From Psychrobacter sp. NG254 (lineage in GTDB: Bacteria > Pseudomonadota > Gammaproteobacteria > Pseudomonadales > Moraxellaceae): DNA of 64,000 bases. The notes under the pieces were generated by a model. The model was not told where the DNA came from. It saw only the letters and a program-made list of their open reading frames with translations, and did not search any database. The DNA lies in the NCBI RefSeq assembly GCF_015277735.1, contig NZ_JADHDA010000005.1, positions 372,001-436,000 on the forward strand. Reading direction: 5' to 3'. The position numbers were made by a program, and so were the translations under genes. Shown here one piece after another: positions 29,576 to 41,131 of this stretch; the stretch's first letter is position 1; the number at the start of each line of letters is the position of its first letter.

Positions 29576-30544
29576 CTACTTCATGATAAAAGCGACGTCA
29601 AAATTATGGGTTGGCACAAAATTAGTCTCTTTAATCTCAAATGTCGTTGGTCCAATCTTTTTGACTTTACCCTTACCTTTCCAGCAGAACGAGACTAGCT
29701 CGTTAGGGTCACGTTCGACAGTCAGTTTGAAATTGGCAATAGGTTTGGCCCAGTTTGCCCCCGTCGTTAGGATATAGCTTAAGGCATGATATGGACGACT
29801 ATTCTTGTTAAAGGCTCTCTGAGTTGAATCATCTACGCAAAAATCCCCATATTGCCCACTGTCCAAATCCACAGATCCACCCACTAACGGTTTATACGTG
29901 TGTTTGACCTTAGTAATCGTATTGGCTTTAAAGGTTTGCTCCCAACTATAAATCACTTGAGAATCCCAAGGTATATAAAGACTTTCTCTATCATCGATAA
30001 ACTTATCGAGTGCCTTATTATTACAGTCCAAAAGCCGTTGATTGATGTCATTGGTATCAAATTTATAGGTCCAAGGTGACATCATTTGAGCATCACTAAT
30101 ACCGCAGGCCTTAAAAACTTTGGTGGTATCAACAGCTTTTTCCGCATGGCTTTTCTCACCATTTTTGATGATGATCGGGTACATAAAGGTACGGACATGT
30201 AGGGTAGGCGTGATAGGCTTGCCATTGGCCCAAATTTTAAAGTTATCATAAGTGGCACTGGTATCAGCGTAATCTGAGTCTATAAAACTAGGCACCGCTG
30301 GCATAGGAAAAAGAACCGTCTCAGTAATATCTTTATTACTTAGGTTTTTAAATTCATAATTGACGCGTACTTCATCTTTTGAGATATATAAATCTTCACT
30401 ATGCATGCTGATATTTTTATTTTTAAGATACTCAACACCGCCTGCACCGACATAGCCAGTAGAGTCATTAGCTTGGGCAGCCGTCATTGCTAGCAGCACA
30501 GCGTAAGCTAATGTACCGCTAGACACAAAATGTCGCTTACCCAT
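29576..30544 (-). CDS. DUF4424 family exported protein
   Basis: The 322-residue protein has a signal peptide (about 1-25, ending AQA before NDSTG). A DUF4424-type domain follows: NDSTGYVGAGGVEYLKNKNISMHSEDLYIS, VRVNYEFKNLSNKDITETVLFPMP and a Cys-containing second half. The function of the family is not established; it should act in the periplasm. Its start codon lies inside the end of dppF (8-base overlap), so it is probably translated together with the peptide transporter. Confidence 0.82.
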   Translation of the reverse strand: MGKRHFVSSGTLAYAVLLAMTAAQANDSTGYVGAGGVEYLKNKNISMHSEDLYISKDEVRVNYEFKNLSNKDITETVLFPMPAVPSFIDSDYADTSATYDNFKIWANGKPITPTLHVRTFMYPIIIKNGEKSHAEKAVDTTKVFKACGISDAQMMSPWTYKFDTNDINQRLLDCNNKALDKFIDDRESLYIPWDSQVIYSWEQTFKANTITKVKHTYKPLVGGSVDLDSGQYGDFCVDDSTQRAFNKNSRPYHALSYILTTGANWAKPIANFKLTVERDPNELVSFCWKGKGKVKKIGPTTFEIKETNFVPTHNFDVAFIMK

Positions 30545-31508
30545 ATATCTCTTCTAAACGTAAACAAGCCACCAATCGACCATCCCATTCGCGCAGTTGT
30601 GGCTCTATTTCGCTGCATTGCTGCTTGGCATATGGACAACGTTTATGCAGTGCACAGCCACTTGGCGGGTTAAGCGGACTTGGTAGCTCACCTTGTAGCG
30701 TCAAATCATTTTTATGACCATTTACCGTTGGGGCAGCAGCCAATAGGGCGATGGTATAGGGGTGTTTTGGCGCATTATAAATCGCTTCTTTCGGGCCGTG
30801 TTCGACCGCTTGACCTAAATACATCACCATCACATCATCAGCGACGTGGCGTACGACCGATAAATTGTGCGAGATAAAGACGTAAGCGGTGCGATACTCA
30901 TCCTGCAAATCCATAAATAGATTTAAGACTTGCGCTTGGATTGATACATCGAGTGCGGAGGTTGGCTCATCAGCGACGACAATTTTAGGATTGAGCATCA
31001 TCGCGCGGGCAAGGGCAATACGTTGGCGTTGACCCCCTGAAAACATATGTGGATAGCGGCCTGCATGTTCGGGACGTAGACCAACATTTCTCATCATCTC
31101 GTTGATTTTGTCACGCTTTTCTTCTTTAGACAATTTGGTATGAATATCCAATGGTTCCGTCAACTGATAGCCGATAGTATGGCGCGGATTTAAGCTACCA
31201 TAAGGGTTTTGGAAAACCATTTGAATTTCGGTACGCAGCTCTTTTAGCGCCTTTCTACTATAGCCAGTGGTGCCTTCATCATTGATAAATAGCTCACCAT
31301 GAGTAGGCGCTTCGATCAGCGTCAGCTGGCGGGCAAGGGTTGATTTACCGCAGCCTGACTCACCAACGACGGCTAATGTCTTGCCAGCTTCAAGCTCGAA
31401 TGAGATACCATTGAGCGCTTTCACGTATGCTTTTGCCTTGCCCAGACCTTGTGATACTGGGTAGTGCTTGTGTAGGTTGTCTGCTTTTAAGACCACTTTG
31501 TTACTCAT
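30537..31508 (-). CDS. dppF: Dipeptide ABC transporter ATP-binding protein DppF
   Basis: This is one of the two ATPases of a peptide importer. The 323-residue protein has Walker [15 protein letters not shown], the Q-loop [13 protein letters not shown], the ABC signature [15 protein letters not shown], Walker [15 protein letters not shown] and the H-loop FISHNLSVV. The C-terminal oligopeptide/dipeptide extension has [20 protein letters not shown], which in relatives carries an iron-sulfur-type Cys cluster. ATG overlaps the dppD stop (ATGA). Confidence 0.93.
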   Translation of the reverse strand: MSNKVVLKADNLHKHYPVSQGLGKAKAYVKALNGISFELEAGKTLAVVGESGCGKSTLARQLTLIEAPTHGELFINDEGTTGYSRKALKELRTEIQMVFQNPYGSLNPRHTIGYQLTEPLDIHTKLSKEEKRDKINEMMRNVGLRPEHAGRYPHMFSGGQRQRIALARAMMLNPKIVVADEPTSALDVSIQAQVLNLFMDLQDEYRTAYVFISHNLSVVRHVADDVMVMYLGQAVEHGPKEAIYNAPKHPYTIALLAAAPTVNGHKNDLTLQGELPSPLNPPSGCALHKRCPYAKQQCSEIEPQLREWDGRLVACLRLEEIYG

Positions 31509-32578
31509 ACTTGGGACTCCAAAGTAGCAGCGTGAGAGATAGAGTTGCGAGAAGAAGGATCAGAATGAATACAGCGCACCTTGCCAGTAGGCGTATCTAA
31601 AATAGGTGGTGGTACTTCACAAGCGGATTCTTTATACGGGCAGCGCGGAGACAATAGGCAACCACTTGGGCGATCGTATTGACTTGGTACGACCCCTGGT
31701 AAACTGTTCAATCTATCTTGACCGATAGCTAACTCGGGGATGGCTTGCAGTAATGCTTCAGTATAAGGGTGAGCAGGATTTTGAAAAATCTCTGGCACGG
31801 TACTGGTTTCGACCACTTGTCCGGCATACATGACCGCGACATCACGTGAGTTCTGTGCGACCAGTCCCAAATCATGGGTGATCAATACCATTGCCATTTG
31901 CTTTTCGCGTTGCAATCGGCTCAGTAAGTCCATGATTTGCGCTTGTACGGTGACATCTAGAGCCGTAGTCGGTTCATCAGCAATCAGTAGTTTTGGCTCA
32001 CAAGCAATCGCCATCGCAATCATAACCCGTTGGCTCATACCACCTGATAATTGATGCGGATAGACTTTGAGTCGGTTTTTGGCATCGGGCATCTCGACCA
32101 ATTCTAGCAGCTCTAAGATACGCGTCTGTACGGCTGCGCCTCGCAAACCAAGATGCTTGCGTAGTACTTCGCCCAGTTGCATCTCAACGGTGAAGCTTGG
32201 ATTTAGACAAGACATCGCATTTTGAAAAATCATAGAGATGTCTTTGCCAATGATGCCGCGCTTCTCTTTGGCTGGCATGCTAAGCATGTCTTTATTGTCA
32301 AACACCACTCGCTGTGCGCGCACGGTTGCAGAGGGTGGCAACAGTCCCATTAGCGCCATCATGGTGACTGATTTACCTGAGCCAGATTCACCCACGACAG
32401 CAATGACCTCACCTTGGGTAATCTTTAACGATACATCGTCAACGGCATGAAAGGCACGCACTCCTTGTCCAAATGTAACAGACAGGTTTTCAATATCTAG
32501 CAGCAACGGCGATTCTTTTGTTGATGCACCATTCATAGACGTATGAGTGATAGGCGTTTTAATTAATGGTTCAGTCAT
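31505..32578 (-). CDS. dppD: Dipeptide ABC transporter ATP-binding protein DppD
   Basis: This is the partner ATPase of DppF. The 357-residue protein shows Walker [20 protein letters not shown], signature [16 protein letters not shown], Walker [20 protein letters not shown]-loop LITHDLGLV and the C-terminal [18 protein letters not shown] motif. The first 25 residues before [12 protein letters not shown] are extra. It starts just after dppC and overlaps dppF by four bases. Confidence 0.93.
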   Translation of the reverse strand: MTEPLIKTPITHTSMNGASTKESPLLLDIENLSVTFGQGVRAFHAVDDVSLKITQGEVIAVVGESGSGKSVTMMALMGLLPPSATVRAQRVVFDNKDMLSMPAKEKRGIIGKDISMIFQNAMSCLNPSFTVEMQLGEVLRKHLGLRGAAVQTRILELLELVEMPDAKNRLKVYPHQLSGGMSQRVMIAMAIACEPKLLIADEPTTALDVTVQAQIMDLLSRLQREKQMAMVLITHDLGLVAQNSRDVAVMYAGQVVETSTVPEIFQNPAHPYTEALLQAIPELAIGQDRLNSLPGVVPSQYDRPSGCLLSPRCPYKESACEVPPPILDTPTGKVRCIHSDPSSRNSISHAATLESQV

Positions 32579-32579
32579 C

Positions 32580-33494
32580 TTAGGTCACCTGCTTTAATTT
32601 GGGATCTAGTGCATCGCGTAAGCCATCACCAGTCAAGTTAATCGACAGGGCAGCCAAGAAAATAGCGACACCCGGCCAAATAGCGAGCCAAACATTACTC
32701 TGAATATATTGGCGTGCCGTACCTAGCATCGCACCCCATTCAGCATCAGGTGGCTGTACGCCAAAGCCCAAGAAACCAATCGCGCCTGCTTCTAAAATAG
32801 CAGAAGAGAAAATCATCGTCGCCTGTACGATAAGCGGTGCCATACAGTTGGGCAAAATGGTAATAAACAATAAGCGCAGCACGCCAGCACCCATTACTTG
32901 TGAGGCGATAAAGTACTCACGCTGTAGCTCTACCATTGCCGTAGCACGAGTCAGACGAATAAAGGGCGGCGTACAGACCAAAGCGATGGTAATAATCGTA
33001 TTGGTCATAGAAGGCCCTAAGATAGCGGCAATGATGATGGCCAATAGCAAGCTCGGATAGGACATCAAGATGTCATTGACCAGCATGACGGCCTTGCCCC
33101 AGACCTTTGGCCAAAATGCAGCACTCAATCCTAAGGAGATACCAACCAACATCGCAAGAGTCGTGGCGCTTAGACCAATAAATAGTGAATAACGCGCACC
33201 ATACATCACCCGAGACAGTGTATCTCGACCCGCATCATCAGTGCCGAGCCAAAACATGGTATTGCCGCCATCCAGAAAGGCAGGTGGCAATTGCTCTTGA
33301 CCAGTAAACAACTCGTAAGGGTCATGGGGAGCAATGGTAGGCGCGAGTATGGCAATAAGGACCATCAAAGCCAGTACAATAAAACCAAGTACCGCGCCTT
33401 TATTACGACAGAACGTCGATAAAAATAGCTGCCAAGACGAGGGCGGCGTGAGTGCCGCAAGCTTAAGATCAGAGGGAACAGCAGAAGGCTTCAT
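32580..33494 (-). CDS. dppC: Dipeptide ABC transporter permease DppC
   Basis: DppC is an inner-membrane permease with about six membrane segments. It has the conserved N-terminal [35 protein letters not shown] and the EAA loop [22 protein letters not shown]. The second of two close ATGs (33494) is preferred because AGGA is well spaced before it; at ATG 33500 it would touch the start codon. It forms the channel with DppB. Confidence 0.93.
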   Translation of the reverse strand: MKPSAVPSDLKLAALTPPSSWQLFLSTFCRNKGAVLGFIVLALMVLIAILAPTIAPHDPYELFTGQEQLPPAFLDGGNTMFWLGTDDAGRDTLSRVMYGARYSLFIGLSATTLAMLVGISLGLSAAFWPKVWGKAVMLVNDILMSYPSLLLAIIIAAILGPSMTNTIITIALVCTPPFIRLTRATAMVELQREYFIASQVMGAGVLRLLFITILPNCMAPLIVQATMIFSSAILEAGAIGFLGFGVQPPDAEWGAMLGTARQYIQSNVWLAIWPGVAIFLAALSINLTGDGLRDALDPKLKQVT

Positions 33495-33637
33495 GAGCAT
33501 TTCCTATAGTGGCGAACGCGTTGCAAGTATGTAGAGTCCTATTTCTAGCAATCATTCAGGAATGTGCTAAAAACGACTCAAAACCATGCAATCGCTATTC
33601 GTCACTACTTATAATATGAGTATTTATCAATGTTAGA

Positions 33638-34654
33638 TTAAGAAGTATGTCGAATACGTGGGTTGATAAGACCATACAAAATATCAATAAATAAACTAAC
33701 CAAAATCAAGGCAGTGGCGACCAGTAAAATACCATTCTGTACAATAGGATAATCACGAGTGAAAAATCCATCGAGTAGCCAATTCCCAACGCCTGGCCAA
33801 CTAAAGATGGTCTCGGTAATAATCGCACCCGCTAGCAATGTCGCCATCTGTAGACCAACGACCGTAACCACCGTAATCAAAGCATTACGCATCACGTGTA
33901 CCATGATCACGCGGCTTGGTGATAAGCCTTTGGCACGTGCGGTACGTACATAATCTTCATCCAACACCTCTAGCATCGCCGAGCGCGTCATCCGTGCAAT
34001 CATGGCAAGTGGAATAGTCGACAGAGCAATAGAGGGTAAGATAAAGTGTTTGACCACATTCCAGAATGCGCCAGGCTCTCCTGATGCTAGGGAGCCGAGT
34101 AGCCATGAGCCATATAATGGCTGTACATCTAAGAACTGCGCGACAGATATCACCCCAGCGACAGGTAGAAGGCCTAAGTAGTGAGCGAATATGCCTGTGA
34201 GGATGGGGCCCAGTAAATAGATGGGCATGGAGTAACCTGCCAGCGCACCTGACATCAGCGTGTAGTCAATCCACGTGCCACGTCTCAGCGCGGCAAAGAT
34301 GCCCAAGCTTACGCCAATGACACTAGCAATGACAATGGCGCATAGAGCCAACTCTAAGGTGGGCACAAAATGGGCAAAGAAATCTTGTAATACGGGGGTA
34401 CGAGTACGAAAAGACTCGCCAAAATCACCCGTCAAGATTCCAGTCAGATAATCCCAATATTGGGCTACAAGAGGTTTGTCTAACCCCAGCCGCTCTAGGG
34501 CGCGAGCGTGTAGCTCTGGATCGACCATACGCTCGCCCATCATAATCTCAACCGCATCTCCAGGGACGAGACGAATCAGAGTGAAGGTCGATAGGGTCAA
34601 GCCAAGGTAGACAGGAATGAGAATAGCGATTCGACGCAGAATATAAAGTAGCAT
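33638..34654 (-). CDS. dppB: Dipeptide ABC transporter permease DppB
   Basis: The 338-residue permease opens MLLYILRRIAILIPVYLGLTLSTFTLIRLVPGD, the typical DppB/OppB start. It has MARMTRSAMLEVLDEDYVRTARAKGLS as the EAA loop that contacts the ATPases, and IITETIFSWPGVGNWLLDGFFTRDYPIVQ near the end. About six membrane segments are present. A 137-base gap separates it from dppC, without an obvious terminator. Confidence 0.93.
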   Translation of the reverse strand: MLLYILRRIAILIPVYLGLTLSTFTLIRLVPGDAVEIMMGERMVDPELHARALERLGLDKPLVAQYWDYLTGILTGDFGESFRTRTPVLQDFFAHFVPTLELALCAIVIASVIGVSLGIFAALRRGTWIDYTLMSGALAGYSMPIYLLGPILTGIFAHYLGLLPVAGVISVAQFLDVQPLYGSWLLGSLASGEPGAFWNVVKHFILPSIALSTIPLAMIARMTRSAMLEVLDEDYVRTARAKGLSPSRVIMVHVMRNALITVVTVVGLQMATLLAGAIITETIFSWPGVGNWLLDGFFTRDYPIVQNGILLVATALILVSLFIDILYGLINPRIRHTS

Positions 34655-34818
34655 GGGCTGCTCAATAGTTGTGATTCAATGATAAGAGTGTTTGCGATGG
34701 TAAGAGGGTCCGCGACAAAGCGTTTAATGCAGATGAATACGGCTGGTGCAGGAAGTCTGACCCAGCCGAATATAAATTAAACCATTATGTATGTCGTATC
34801 GGATCTAATCAGTGAAGG

Positions 34819-36459
34819 TTATTCTACTTTCACACCATCAAAACGTATTGAGCCAAGCGGGCTGATTTTGTAATCGACCACATTTGGTGCGGTGAATACG
34901 GTCACAACAGAGTGTGCCATGGTCGTCCAAGGTAGCTGCTCTTTGAATATTTGCTGCGCTTGTACATATTCATTCACGCGCTCATCTTGATTGTTAATCT
35001 GACGGGCATTGGTTACTAAATTATCAAAGTCTTTGTTACACCAGCGAGAATAGTTATTTCCGCCGACAGCGTCACAAGACAATAATGAGCCAAGCCAATT
35101 GTCCGGATCACCATTGTCGCCGGTCCAACCCGCTAGGATGACATCAGGCTCGCCTTTCGCCGCGCGTTTTAGGTACTCACCCCATTCATAAGTCACAAGC
35201 TTGGTATTGACGCCAATCTTGGCCCAATCTGCTTGTAGCATTTCAGCCATTAGCTTAGCGTTAGGGTTATAAGGTCGTTGAACTGGCATATACCATAAGT
35301 CGATGGCAAGATTGTCCGCACCCGCTTCTTTAATCAGGGCTTTTGCCTTTTCGACGTCATAAGGCGCATCTTTGAGCGACTTGTCGTAACCCCACTGCGT
35401 TGGCGGCATCGGATTGGTGGCTTTTAAGCCTTCGCTTTGATAAACAGCATTGATGATGGCATCTTTGTTGATGGCCATGTCTAATGCTTGACGTACTTTC
35501 AGATCGCTCAGTTTAGGTTTTTCGACGTTATAGCCGACATAACCGACGTTGAAACCGGGTTGGTCTAGTACCGTTGCCTTACCAGAATTTTTGACTGCTT
35601 CAATTTCAGCAGGCTTTGGATAAGCGGATACATGACATTCGCCTGCTTGCACTTTTTGGGCACGAACGGCTGAATCTTTTGTGATGACAAATACTAAGTT
35701 GTCGATATGAATGTCGTCTTTGTTCCAATAGTCTGGGTTTTTGGTATAACGAATTTGTGCGTCTTTTTGATAAGAGGTAAAGACGAAAGGTCCGGTACCT
35801 ACGGGCTTGGTATTGATATCAGCGGCATTGCCATCAGCCATCAATTTGTTGGCGTATTCAGCAGAATCGATATAAGCAAAAGGCATCGCTAGGTTCTGTA
35901 AAAACGGCGCATTGGTCTCGCTGAGCGTGACTTTTACCGTATAGTCATCAACCTTTTCGATATTAGAGATGATGTCTGGTAATCCCATGCCTACTGAGTA
36001 CGGGAATTCAGCAGGGTAGGCTTTATTAAATTCAAACTCTGGGTTGGTGATACGCTCTAGGGTAAAGAGAATATCGTCTGCATTAAAATCACGAGTCGGG
36101 GTAAAGTAATCAGTCTTACCAAATTTGACCCCTTTACGCAGATTGAAAGTATAGGTTTTGCCGTCTTCACTGACATCCCAGCTTTCGGCCAATCCTGGTT
36201 GAATTTCAGTCTCTGCTCGCTTGAATTCTACCAAGCCATTGTAGATAGGGAAGGCGCTCGCATCGAAATCAGTGCCTGATGTGTACTGCGCGGGATCAAA
36301 ACCAGCAGGGCTGCCCTCTGAGCAATAAAGCAGCGTCTTGGCTCCTTTCGCATCTGCACTAGCAGCAGAGTCGTCTGTGGTTTTATTGTCGCCACTACAG
36401 GCGCTGATACCTAAAATAACGGTCGCCAACATCGTGAGTTTAAAAAGTGATTTTTGCAT
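34819..36459 (-). CDS. dppA: Dipeptide-binding lipoprotein DppA
   Basis: This is the solute-binding component. The 546-residue protein has a lipoprotein signal (TMLATVILGISAC, with Cys near residue 21), so it should be membrane-anchored in the periplasm. The SBP family 5 pattern is clear: YCSEGSPAGFDPAQYTSGTDFDAS, GLAESWDVSEDGKTYTFNLRKGVKFG, KPVGTGPFVFTSYQKDAQIRYTKNPDYW and GWTGDNGDPDNWLGSLLSC. It is first in the operon dppA-B-C-D-F, which reads leftward. Confidence 0.93.
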   Translation of the reverse strand: MQKSLFKLTMLATVILGISACSGDNKTTDDSAASADAKGAKTLLYCSEGSPAGFDPAQYTSGTDFDASAFPIYNGLVEFKRAETEIQPGLAESWDVSEDGKTYTFNLRKGVKFGKTDYFTPTRDFNADDILFTLERITNPEFEFNKAYPAEFPYSVGMGLPDIISNIEKVDDYTVKVTLSETNAPFLQNLAMPFAYIDSAEYANKLMADGNAADINTKPVGTGPFVFTSYQKDAQIRYTKNPDYWNKDDIHIDNLVFVITKDSAVRAQKVQAGECHVSAYPKPAEIEAVKNSGKATVLDQPGFNVGYVGYNVEKPKLSDLKVRQALDMAINKDAIINAVYQSEGLKATNPMPPTQWGYDKSLKDAPYDVEKAKALIKEAGADNLAIDLWYMPVQRPYNPNAKLMAEMLQADWAKIGVNTKLVTYEWGEYLKRAAKGEPDVILAGWTGDNGDPDNWLGSLLSCDAVGGNNYSRWCNKDFDNLVTNARQINNQDERVNEYVQAQQIFKEQLPWTTMAHSVVTVFTAPNVVDYKISPLGSIRFDGVKVE

Positions 36460-36963
36460 TATTACATCCTATGTAGTGACAGGTAGTTACTCATGTATCC
36501 ACATGCTCATACTCGACCATGAATTTAATGAACAGGCGTCTAGTGACCTTCAAAATGTTTATTTATATGATTTTATGTATATACAAAAAAAAACATATTA
36601 TGAGTTGTTATAACTTTAAGTTTTATCGAAAGAAACTAAAAATGTAAATAAGTTGTTCGAATATACCTGCTTAATCTGTAGTAACGCAAGCTATAAATAG
36701 ACTTATTTTGATAAAAAATGTATGAATATGCTGATTAAAGCAGAAAATTAATAGGATATGCAAAGTTCTATAGGCTTTTGTATATACATTTAGGATCGGA
36801 AGATTAGTAATATAAAATCATTTAAGTAGGGTTTTATGACTAAATAAAAACGAAAAGAAATAATCTGGTTACGTTTTCTTTGACGTAACCAGTGATAAAA
36901 TTCTTTCAGAATGACTGTCTATGCGACCAATTTTTGTATGACAACGTTTCATGTGTCAGTTTT
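36460..36963. other. AT-rich region upstream of dppA
   Basis: These 504 bases hold the dppA promoter region on the right side of dppA and, at 36864-36892, a hairpin that probably ends the GMC gene. No credible gene is present; the composition is strongly AT-rich. Confidence 0.45.
36864..36892 (-). terminator. Hairpin after the GMC oxidoreductase gene
   Basis: Perfect 10-bp arms CTGGTTACGT and ACGTAACCAG enclose a 9-base loop. On the minus strand a T-rich but interrupted tract follows, so it is a moderate terminator. Confidence 0.6.
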
Positions 36964-38607
36964 TCATGTAACAGTGTTTTTGTGATGATCATGAGTTGCC
37001 TTAATAAGATCTGCTATTTTTTCGGCGATCATAATCGTCGGTGCATTGGTATTGGCACTGATCAGGGTTGGCATGACTGAGGCATCGATGACTCGCAGTC
37101 CATTCACGCCGCGTACTTTCAGTTCTAGGTCGACCACAGAGCTGTCATCTGAGCCCATTCGGCAAGTACCTACAGGATGATAGATAGTGTCTGACTTGTT
37201 GCGAATATAGCCAAGCATGCCGTCTTTTTCGAGATAGGGAGCAGGGTAGTCTTCGGTAATATATTTGGCGAGCGCGGACTCTTGCATGATGGCGCGGGTA
37301 CGCTCGGCACCGGCCACCATATACTCCACGTCCTTTGGATGCGAAAGATAGTTCGGATCAATCAGTACGGCATCGGAAGGGTCAGCTGAGTTCAGTCTGA
37401 CAGTGCCGCGACTCTCAGGACGCAGATAGCAACTGTGACAGGAGACGGCAAACCCGCGTCTCAAATCGCGTCCATGCTCGATCACGCGTGAGATGACAAA
37501 ATGCAACTGGGTATTCGGCCACTCTTGTGGGTCGTCACCGACACTAAAGAATGCCCCTGCTTCGGCATAATTGGTAGATAGCAATCCTGTGCCGTCCTTT
37601 CGCCACTGCCGAATGCTTTTGGTCAATGTCGACAGCGCAGCCATACCGATACCGATGACATCGGTGGTATTGACCTCGTAATCGAACACCACATCGAGGT
37701 GATCCTGCAAGTTGCCACCGATATCAGGTGCGTCTACCACGACGTCAATGCCATGCGCCTGCAAATGCTCAGCAGGGCCAATTCCTGACAGCATCAGTAC
37801 TTTGGGTGAGCCAAATGCGCCACCTGATAGGAGGACTTCATAGTTTGCCATGACCGTATGTTCAACGCCGTCTTTTTCGTAGACCACGCCCGTCGCCTGA
37901 TTGTCTTCAATGATGACACGGTTGGCTTGCGCATGAGTGATGACGGTTAGGTTAGATCGATTTTGGACAGGATGTAGATAGGCGGCAGCAGCAGAACAAC
38001 GCTGGCCTTGTTTCTCACCATGAAAATGAGTAACTTGATATAGCCCTGCACCGTCTTGCTTATCGCTATTAAAATCTGTGTTGTGATCCAGACCGTTGGC
38101 AATGGCGGCTTCTACAAAGGCCTTTGAGATGTCACGTGGACTGAGTAAGTCACTGACATGCAGCGGTCCGCTATCGCCATGCAGCTCGCTACTGCCGTGG
38201 ACGTTGTTTTCAGCTTTGATGAAGTAGGGCAGCACATCGTCAAACCCCCAACCAGCACAGCCTTGATCTACCCAGCGCTCATAATCCAGCTTACTGCCGC
38301 GTGTATAAATCATGGCATTGATAGCAGATGATCCGCCCAAGCATTGCCCACGTGGTTGAAAGCCGCGTCGGTCATTTAAGTGTTTTTGCGGGGTGGTGTG
38401 AAAGCACCAGTTGTTTAGCTTAAGTGGTTTGCCAGGAACCATTAGAATAAGCCCAGCAGGGACACGCACGGCCAAATCTTTACCATCGCCGCCATATTCT
38501 AATAAGCAGACACTGATGTCTGGGTTTTCGGTGAGACGACTGGCCAGTACACAGCCTGCGGAACCACCACCGACGATGACATAATCAAAGGCTTTGTCAA
38601 ATTCCAT
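36964..38607 (-). CDS. GMC-family FAD oxidoreductase (AlkJ/choline dehydrogenase-like)
   Basis: The 547-residue protein starts with the ADP-binding motif [18 protein letters not shown], has the GMC signature [17 protein letters not shown], a second signature [19 protein letters not shown], and the catalytic His in [10 protein letters not shown] with [12 protein letters not shown]. These enzymes oxidise alcohols and feed electrons to the respiratory chain. Near an aldehyde dehydrogenase and a DUF779 gene, a primary alcohol is the likely substrate, but choline cannot be excluded. A separate BetA is at 51.8 kb. Confidence 0.87.
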   Translation of the reverse strand: MEFDKAFDYVIVGGGSAGCVLASRLTENPDISVCLLEYGGDGKDLAVRVPAGLILMVPGKPLKLNNWCFHTTPQKHLNDRRGFQPRGQCLGGSSAINAMIYTRGSKLDYERWVDQGCAGWGFDDVLPYFIKAENNVHGSSELHGDSGPLHVSDLLSPRDISKAFVEAAIANGLDHNTDFNSDKQDGAGLYQVTHFHGEKQGQRCSAAAAYLHPVQNRSNLTVITHAQANRVIIEDNQATGVVYEKDGVEHTVMANYEVLLSGGAFGSPKVLMLSGIGPAEHLQAHGIDVVVDAPDIGGNLQDHLDVVFDYEVNTTDVIGIGMAALSTLTKSIRQWRKDGTGLLSTNYAEAGAFFSVGDDPQEWPNTQLHFVISRVIEHGRDLRRGFAVSCHSCYLRPESRGTVRLNSADPSDAVLIDPNYLSHPKDVEYMVAGAERTRAIMQESALAKYITEDYPAPYLEKDGMLGYIRNKSDTIYHPVGTCRMGSDDSSVVDLELKVRGVNGLRVIDASVMPTLISANTNAPTIMIAEKIADLIKATHDHHKNTVT

Positions 38608-38832
38608 TTTATATTCCTTATAGCATCCATGCTAATAAAAACGAGCGTTTCAAAATAACTTACGTCTTACAATATCTACTATTTTGCCGAAATAATAAAA
38701 TAAAAATGACTCTGCGGTGTCTGTTTGTATGAGCAATACCATGAGCCACTACTGAGATATCAAGCCGCAAGCTGAAGCTCATTATTCAGCATTGATACTG
38801 TCTGACTCGATATGGATTTTATGTCTGAAAAG

Positions 38833-39159
38833 TCAGATTGAGCAGACTTCTGAGCGCACGATAAAGCGTTTGCCCTCTGGTATCTCTAGTGAGAAACTGG
38901 CGCCGCGTCCATTGACCACATCAATGGTGAGATCGGTGTGTTGCCACAGCTGGTGTTGAGCTTTACCCATATAGTATGGACAGCCAGCCAGCTCGCCAAT
39001 CAAAACATCTTGACCACCAACCTTAAATTCACCTAGTGGATAGCACATGGGTGAGCTACCATCGCAGCAGCCACCTGATTGATGAAACATCAGATCACCA
39101 TGCTTGGATTTCAAAAGCTCAATCAGTGCTTTACATGCCTCTGTCGTTGTCACTTTCAT
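38833..39159 (-). CDS. DUF779 protein
   Basis: The 108-residue protein has the DUF779 pattern: FHQSGGCCDGSSPMCYPLGEF with clustered Cys, then IGELAGCPYYMG and LEIPEGKRFIVRSEVC. Genes of this family commonly lie next to acetaldehyde-type dehydrogenases, as here; the Cys residues suggest metal or redox chemistry, not proven. The second of two adjacent ATGs (39159) has the better spacing to AAGGAG. It is 140 bases downstream of the dehydrogenase and likely cotranscribed. Confidence 0.85.
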   Translation of the reverse strand: MKVTTTEACKALIELLKSKHGDLMFHQSGGCCDGSSPMCYPLGEFKVGGQDVLIGELAGCPYYMGKAQHQLWQHTDLTIDVVNGRGASFSLEIPEGKRFIVRSEVCSI

Positions 39160-39299
39160 CATTAACTCCTTACGTTGCCATTCTCTAAAAAAGATAAAAA
39201 ATGGCGGTTAAGTGGCTTGCCAAAGTAAAAATGCAATCTACCTTGCGACAGATTGCATATTCTTTTACAGTACCTTTTTACGTATCGTCAAAAATGCGA

Positions 39300-40826
39300 T
39301 TAGAAGAAACCCATCGCTTTAGGACTATACGATACCAGCATGTTTTTGGTTTGCTGATAATGATCTAGCATCATCAGATGGTTCTCGCGGCCAATACCAG
39401 ACTGCTTATAACCGCCAAACGCCGAATGCGCAGGGTAGAGGTGATAGCAGTTCGTCCATACTCGGCCAGCTTTGATGCCACGACCGAAACGATAGGCACG
39501 AGTGCCGTTACGTGTCCATACCCCAGCACCCAGACCATATAACGTATCATTGGCGAGAGTCATCGCTTCTTCATCGTCTTTAAAGGTAGTGACAGCAAGC
39601 ACAGGGCCAAAAATCTCTTCTTGGAACACGCGCATGTCGTTGGTGCCCTCAAAAATAGTTGGCTGTACATAATAACCGTTTGCCATGTCACCATCATGTT
39701 TGGCAAGCTCTCCACCGACCAAGACTTTGGCGCCTTCTTTTTTACCGATATCGAGATAAGATAGGATTTTCTCTAGCTGATCTGAGCTGGCTTGTGCCCC
39801 AATCATCGTATCGGTATCAAGCGGGTTGCCCATTTTGATGGCTTTGACGCGAGCGATACAGCGCTTCATAAATTCATCATAGATGCTTTCATGTACGAGG
39901 GCACGCGATGGGCAAGTACAAACCTCACCTTGGTTAAGTGCAAACATAACCAAGCCTTCAACGGCTTTGTCTAAGAAGTCATCGTCTTCATCCATTACAT
40001 CCGCAAAGAAGATATTCGGGCTCTTACCGCCCAGCTCTAACGTGACTGGAATGATGTTTTCACTGGCGTATTGCATGATTAAGCGACCAGTGGTGGTCTC
40101 ACCAGTAAAGGACACTTTATCAATACGTGGATTGGACGCGATTGGTTTGCCTGCTTCCACACCAAAACCGTTAACGACGTTTAGGACGCCTTTGGGAAGA
40201 ATGTCAGCCGCGCCTATCAGCTCAAGCATGTACAAAACAGAGGCAGGGGTTTGCTCAGCAGGTTTGAGCACCACACAGTTACCTGCTGCAAGGGCAGGGG
40301 CAATTTTCCAAATCGCCATGAGGATAGGGAAGTTCCAAGGAATGATCTGACCAACGACGCCTAGTGGCTCATGAAAATGATAGGCGACAGTGTCTTCATC
40401 AATTTGGCTGATACCGCCTTCTTGCGCGCGAATCACACCAGCAAAATAACGCAAATGGTCGATGGCAATTGGAATGTCAGCGGCGAGGGTTTCACGAACG
40501 GGTTTGCCATTCTCATAGGACTCGGCAATCGCAATGGCCTCTAAGTTGGCTTCGATACCGTCGGCAAGTTTAAGCAATATATTAGAGCGTTCAGTGACGC
40601 TCGTTTTGCCCCATGCGTCTTTTGCCGCATGAGCTGCATCTAATGCCGCTTCTACATCTGCTTCTTTTGAACGTGCGATCTGACAGAAAACTTTACCATC
40701 GATAGGACTTGAGTTGTCAAAGTACTCGCCATCGATGGGCGGCGTCCACTCACCATTGATAAAGTTGTCGTATTTTTCGCGGAATTGGACGGGACTGTTT
40801 TCAGTATTGGGATAAGCGTATAACAT
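39300..40826 (-). CDS. Acetaldehyde-type NAD-dependent aldehyde dehydrogenase
   Basis: The 508-residue protein resembles the ExaC/AldB/AcoD group of acetaldehyde dehydrogenases. It has [23 protein letters not shown] at the start, [28 protein letters not shown] for cofactor binding, the Glu in [13 protein letters not shown] and the Cys in [11 protein letters not shown]. The [11 protein letters not shown] motif and the C-terminal [26 protein letters not shown] are characteristic of this group. It is followed by DUF779 and the GMC gene, suggesting an alcohol-to-acid route. Confidence 0.9.
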   Translation of the reverse strand: MLYAYPNTENSPVQFREKYDNFINGEWTPPIDGEYFDNSSPIDGKVFCQIARSKEADVEAALDAAHAAKDAWGKTSVTERSNILLKLADGIEANLEAIAIAESYENGKPVRETLAADIPIAIDHLRYFAGVIRAQEGGISQIDEDTVAYHFHEPLGVVGQIIPWNFPILMAIWKIAPALAAGNCVVLKPAEQTPASVLYMLELIGAADILPKGVLNVVNGFGVEAGKPIASNPRIDKVSFTGETTTGRLIMQYASENIIPVTLELGGKSPNIFFADVMDEDDDFLDKAVEGLVMFALNQGEVCTCPSRALVHESIYDEFMKRCIARVKAIKMGNPLDTDTMIGAQASSDQLEKILSYLDIGKKEGAKVLVGGELAKHDGDMANGYYVQPTIFEGTNDMRVFQEEIFGPVLAVTTFKDDEEAMTLANDTLYGLGAGVWTRNGTRAYRFGRGIKAGRVWTNCYHLYPAHSAFGGYKQSGIGRENHLMMLDHYQQTKNMLVSYSPKAMGFF

Positions 40827-41131
40827 TAACCACTCCTTGTTGTGTATGATGACTATCTAAAATAAGGCTATATAGATGTAGCCCCTTAAAATAGTCGGCC
40901 TTCCTGACCAAGTAATCATCCTATCGTACTGAGCTTTGGTGCAGAACGATAATGACTTTTTATAATGATATACTTTGTATCACATAACTTTAAGTTATAT
41001 GATCTGTAACGGTTAAAATGGTCCGCAAAGCGAATGCAGCTGTTATAATTGTTACCTTCTATTTTGGCTTGCCTCGACTATCGACTCTGTCATCGCAGCT
41101 TTCTTTTTATACTATTGGTTGGTTTGGATTT
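40827..41131. promoter_or_regulatory. Divergent region between the aldehyde dehydrogenase and the Pif1-like gene
   Basis: These 305 bases separate divergent genes. The Pif1 frame stays open from 41018, but a start inside this region would add a non-conserved 38 residues. No operator was recognised. Confidence 0.4.
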
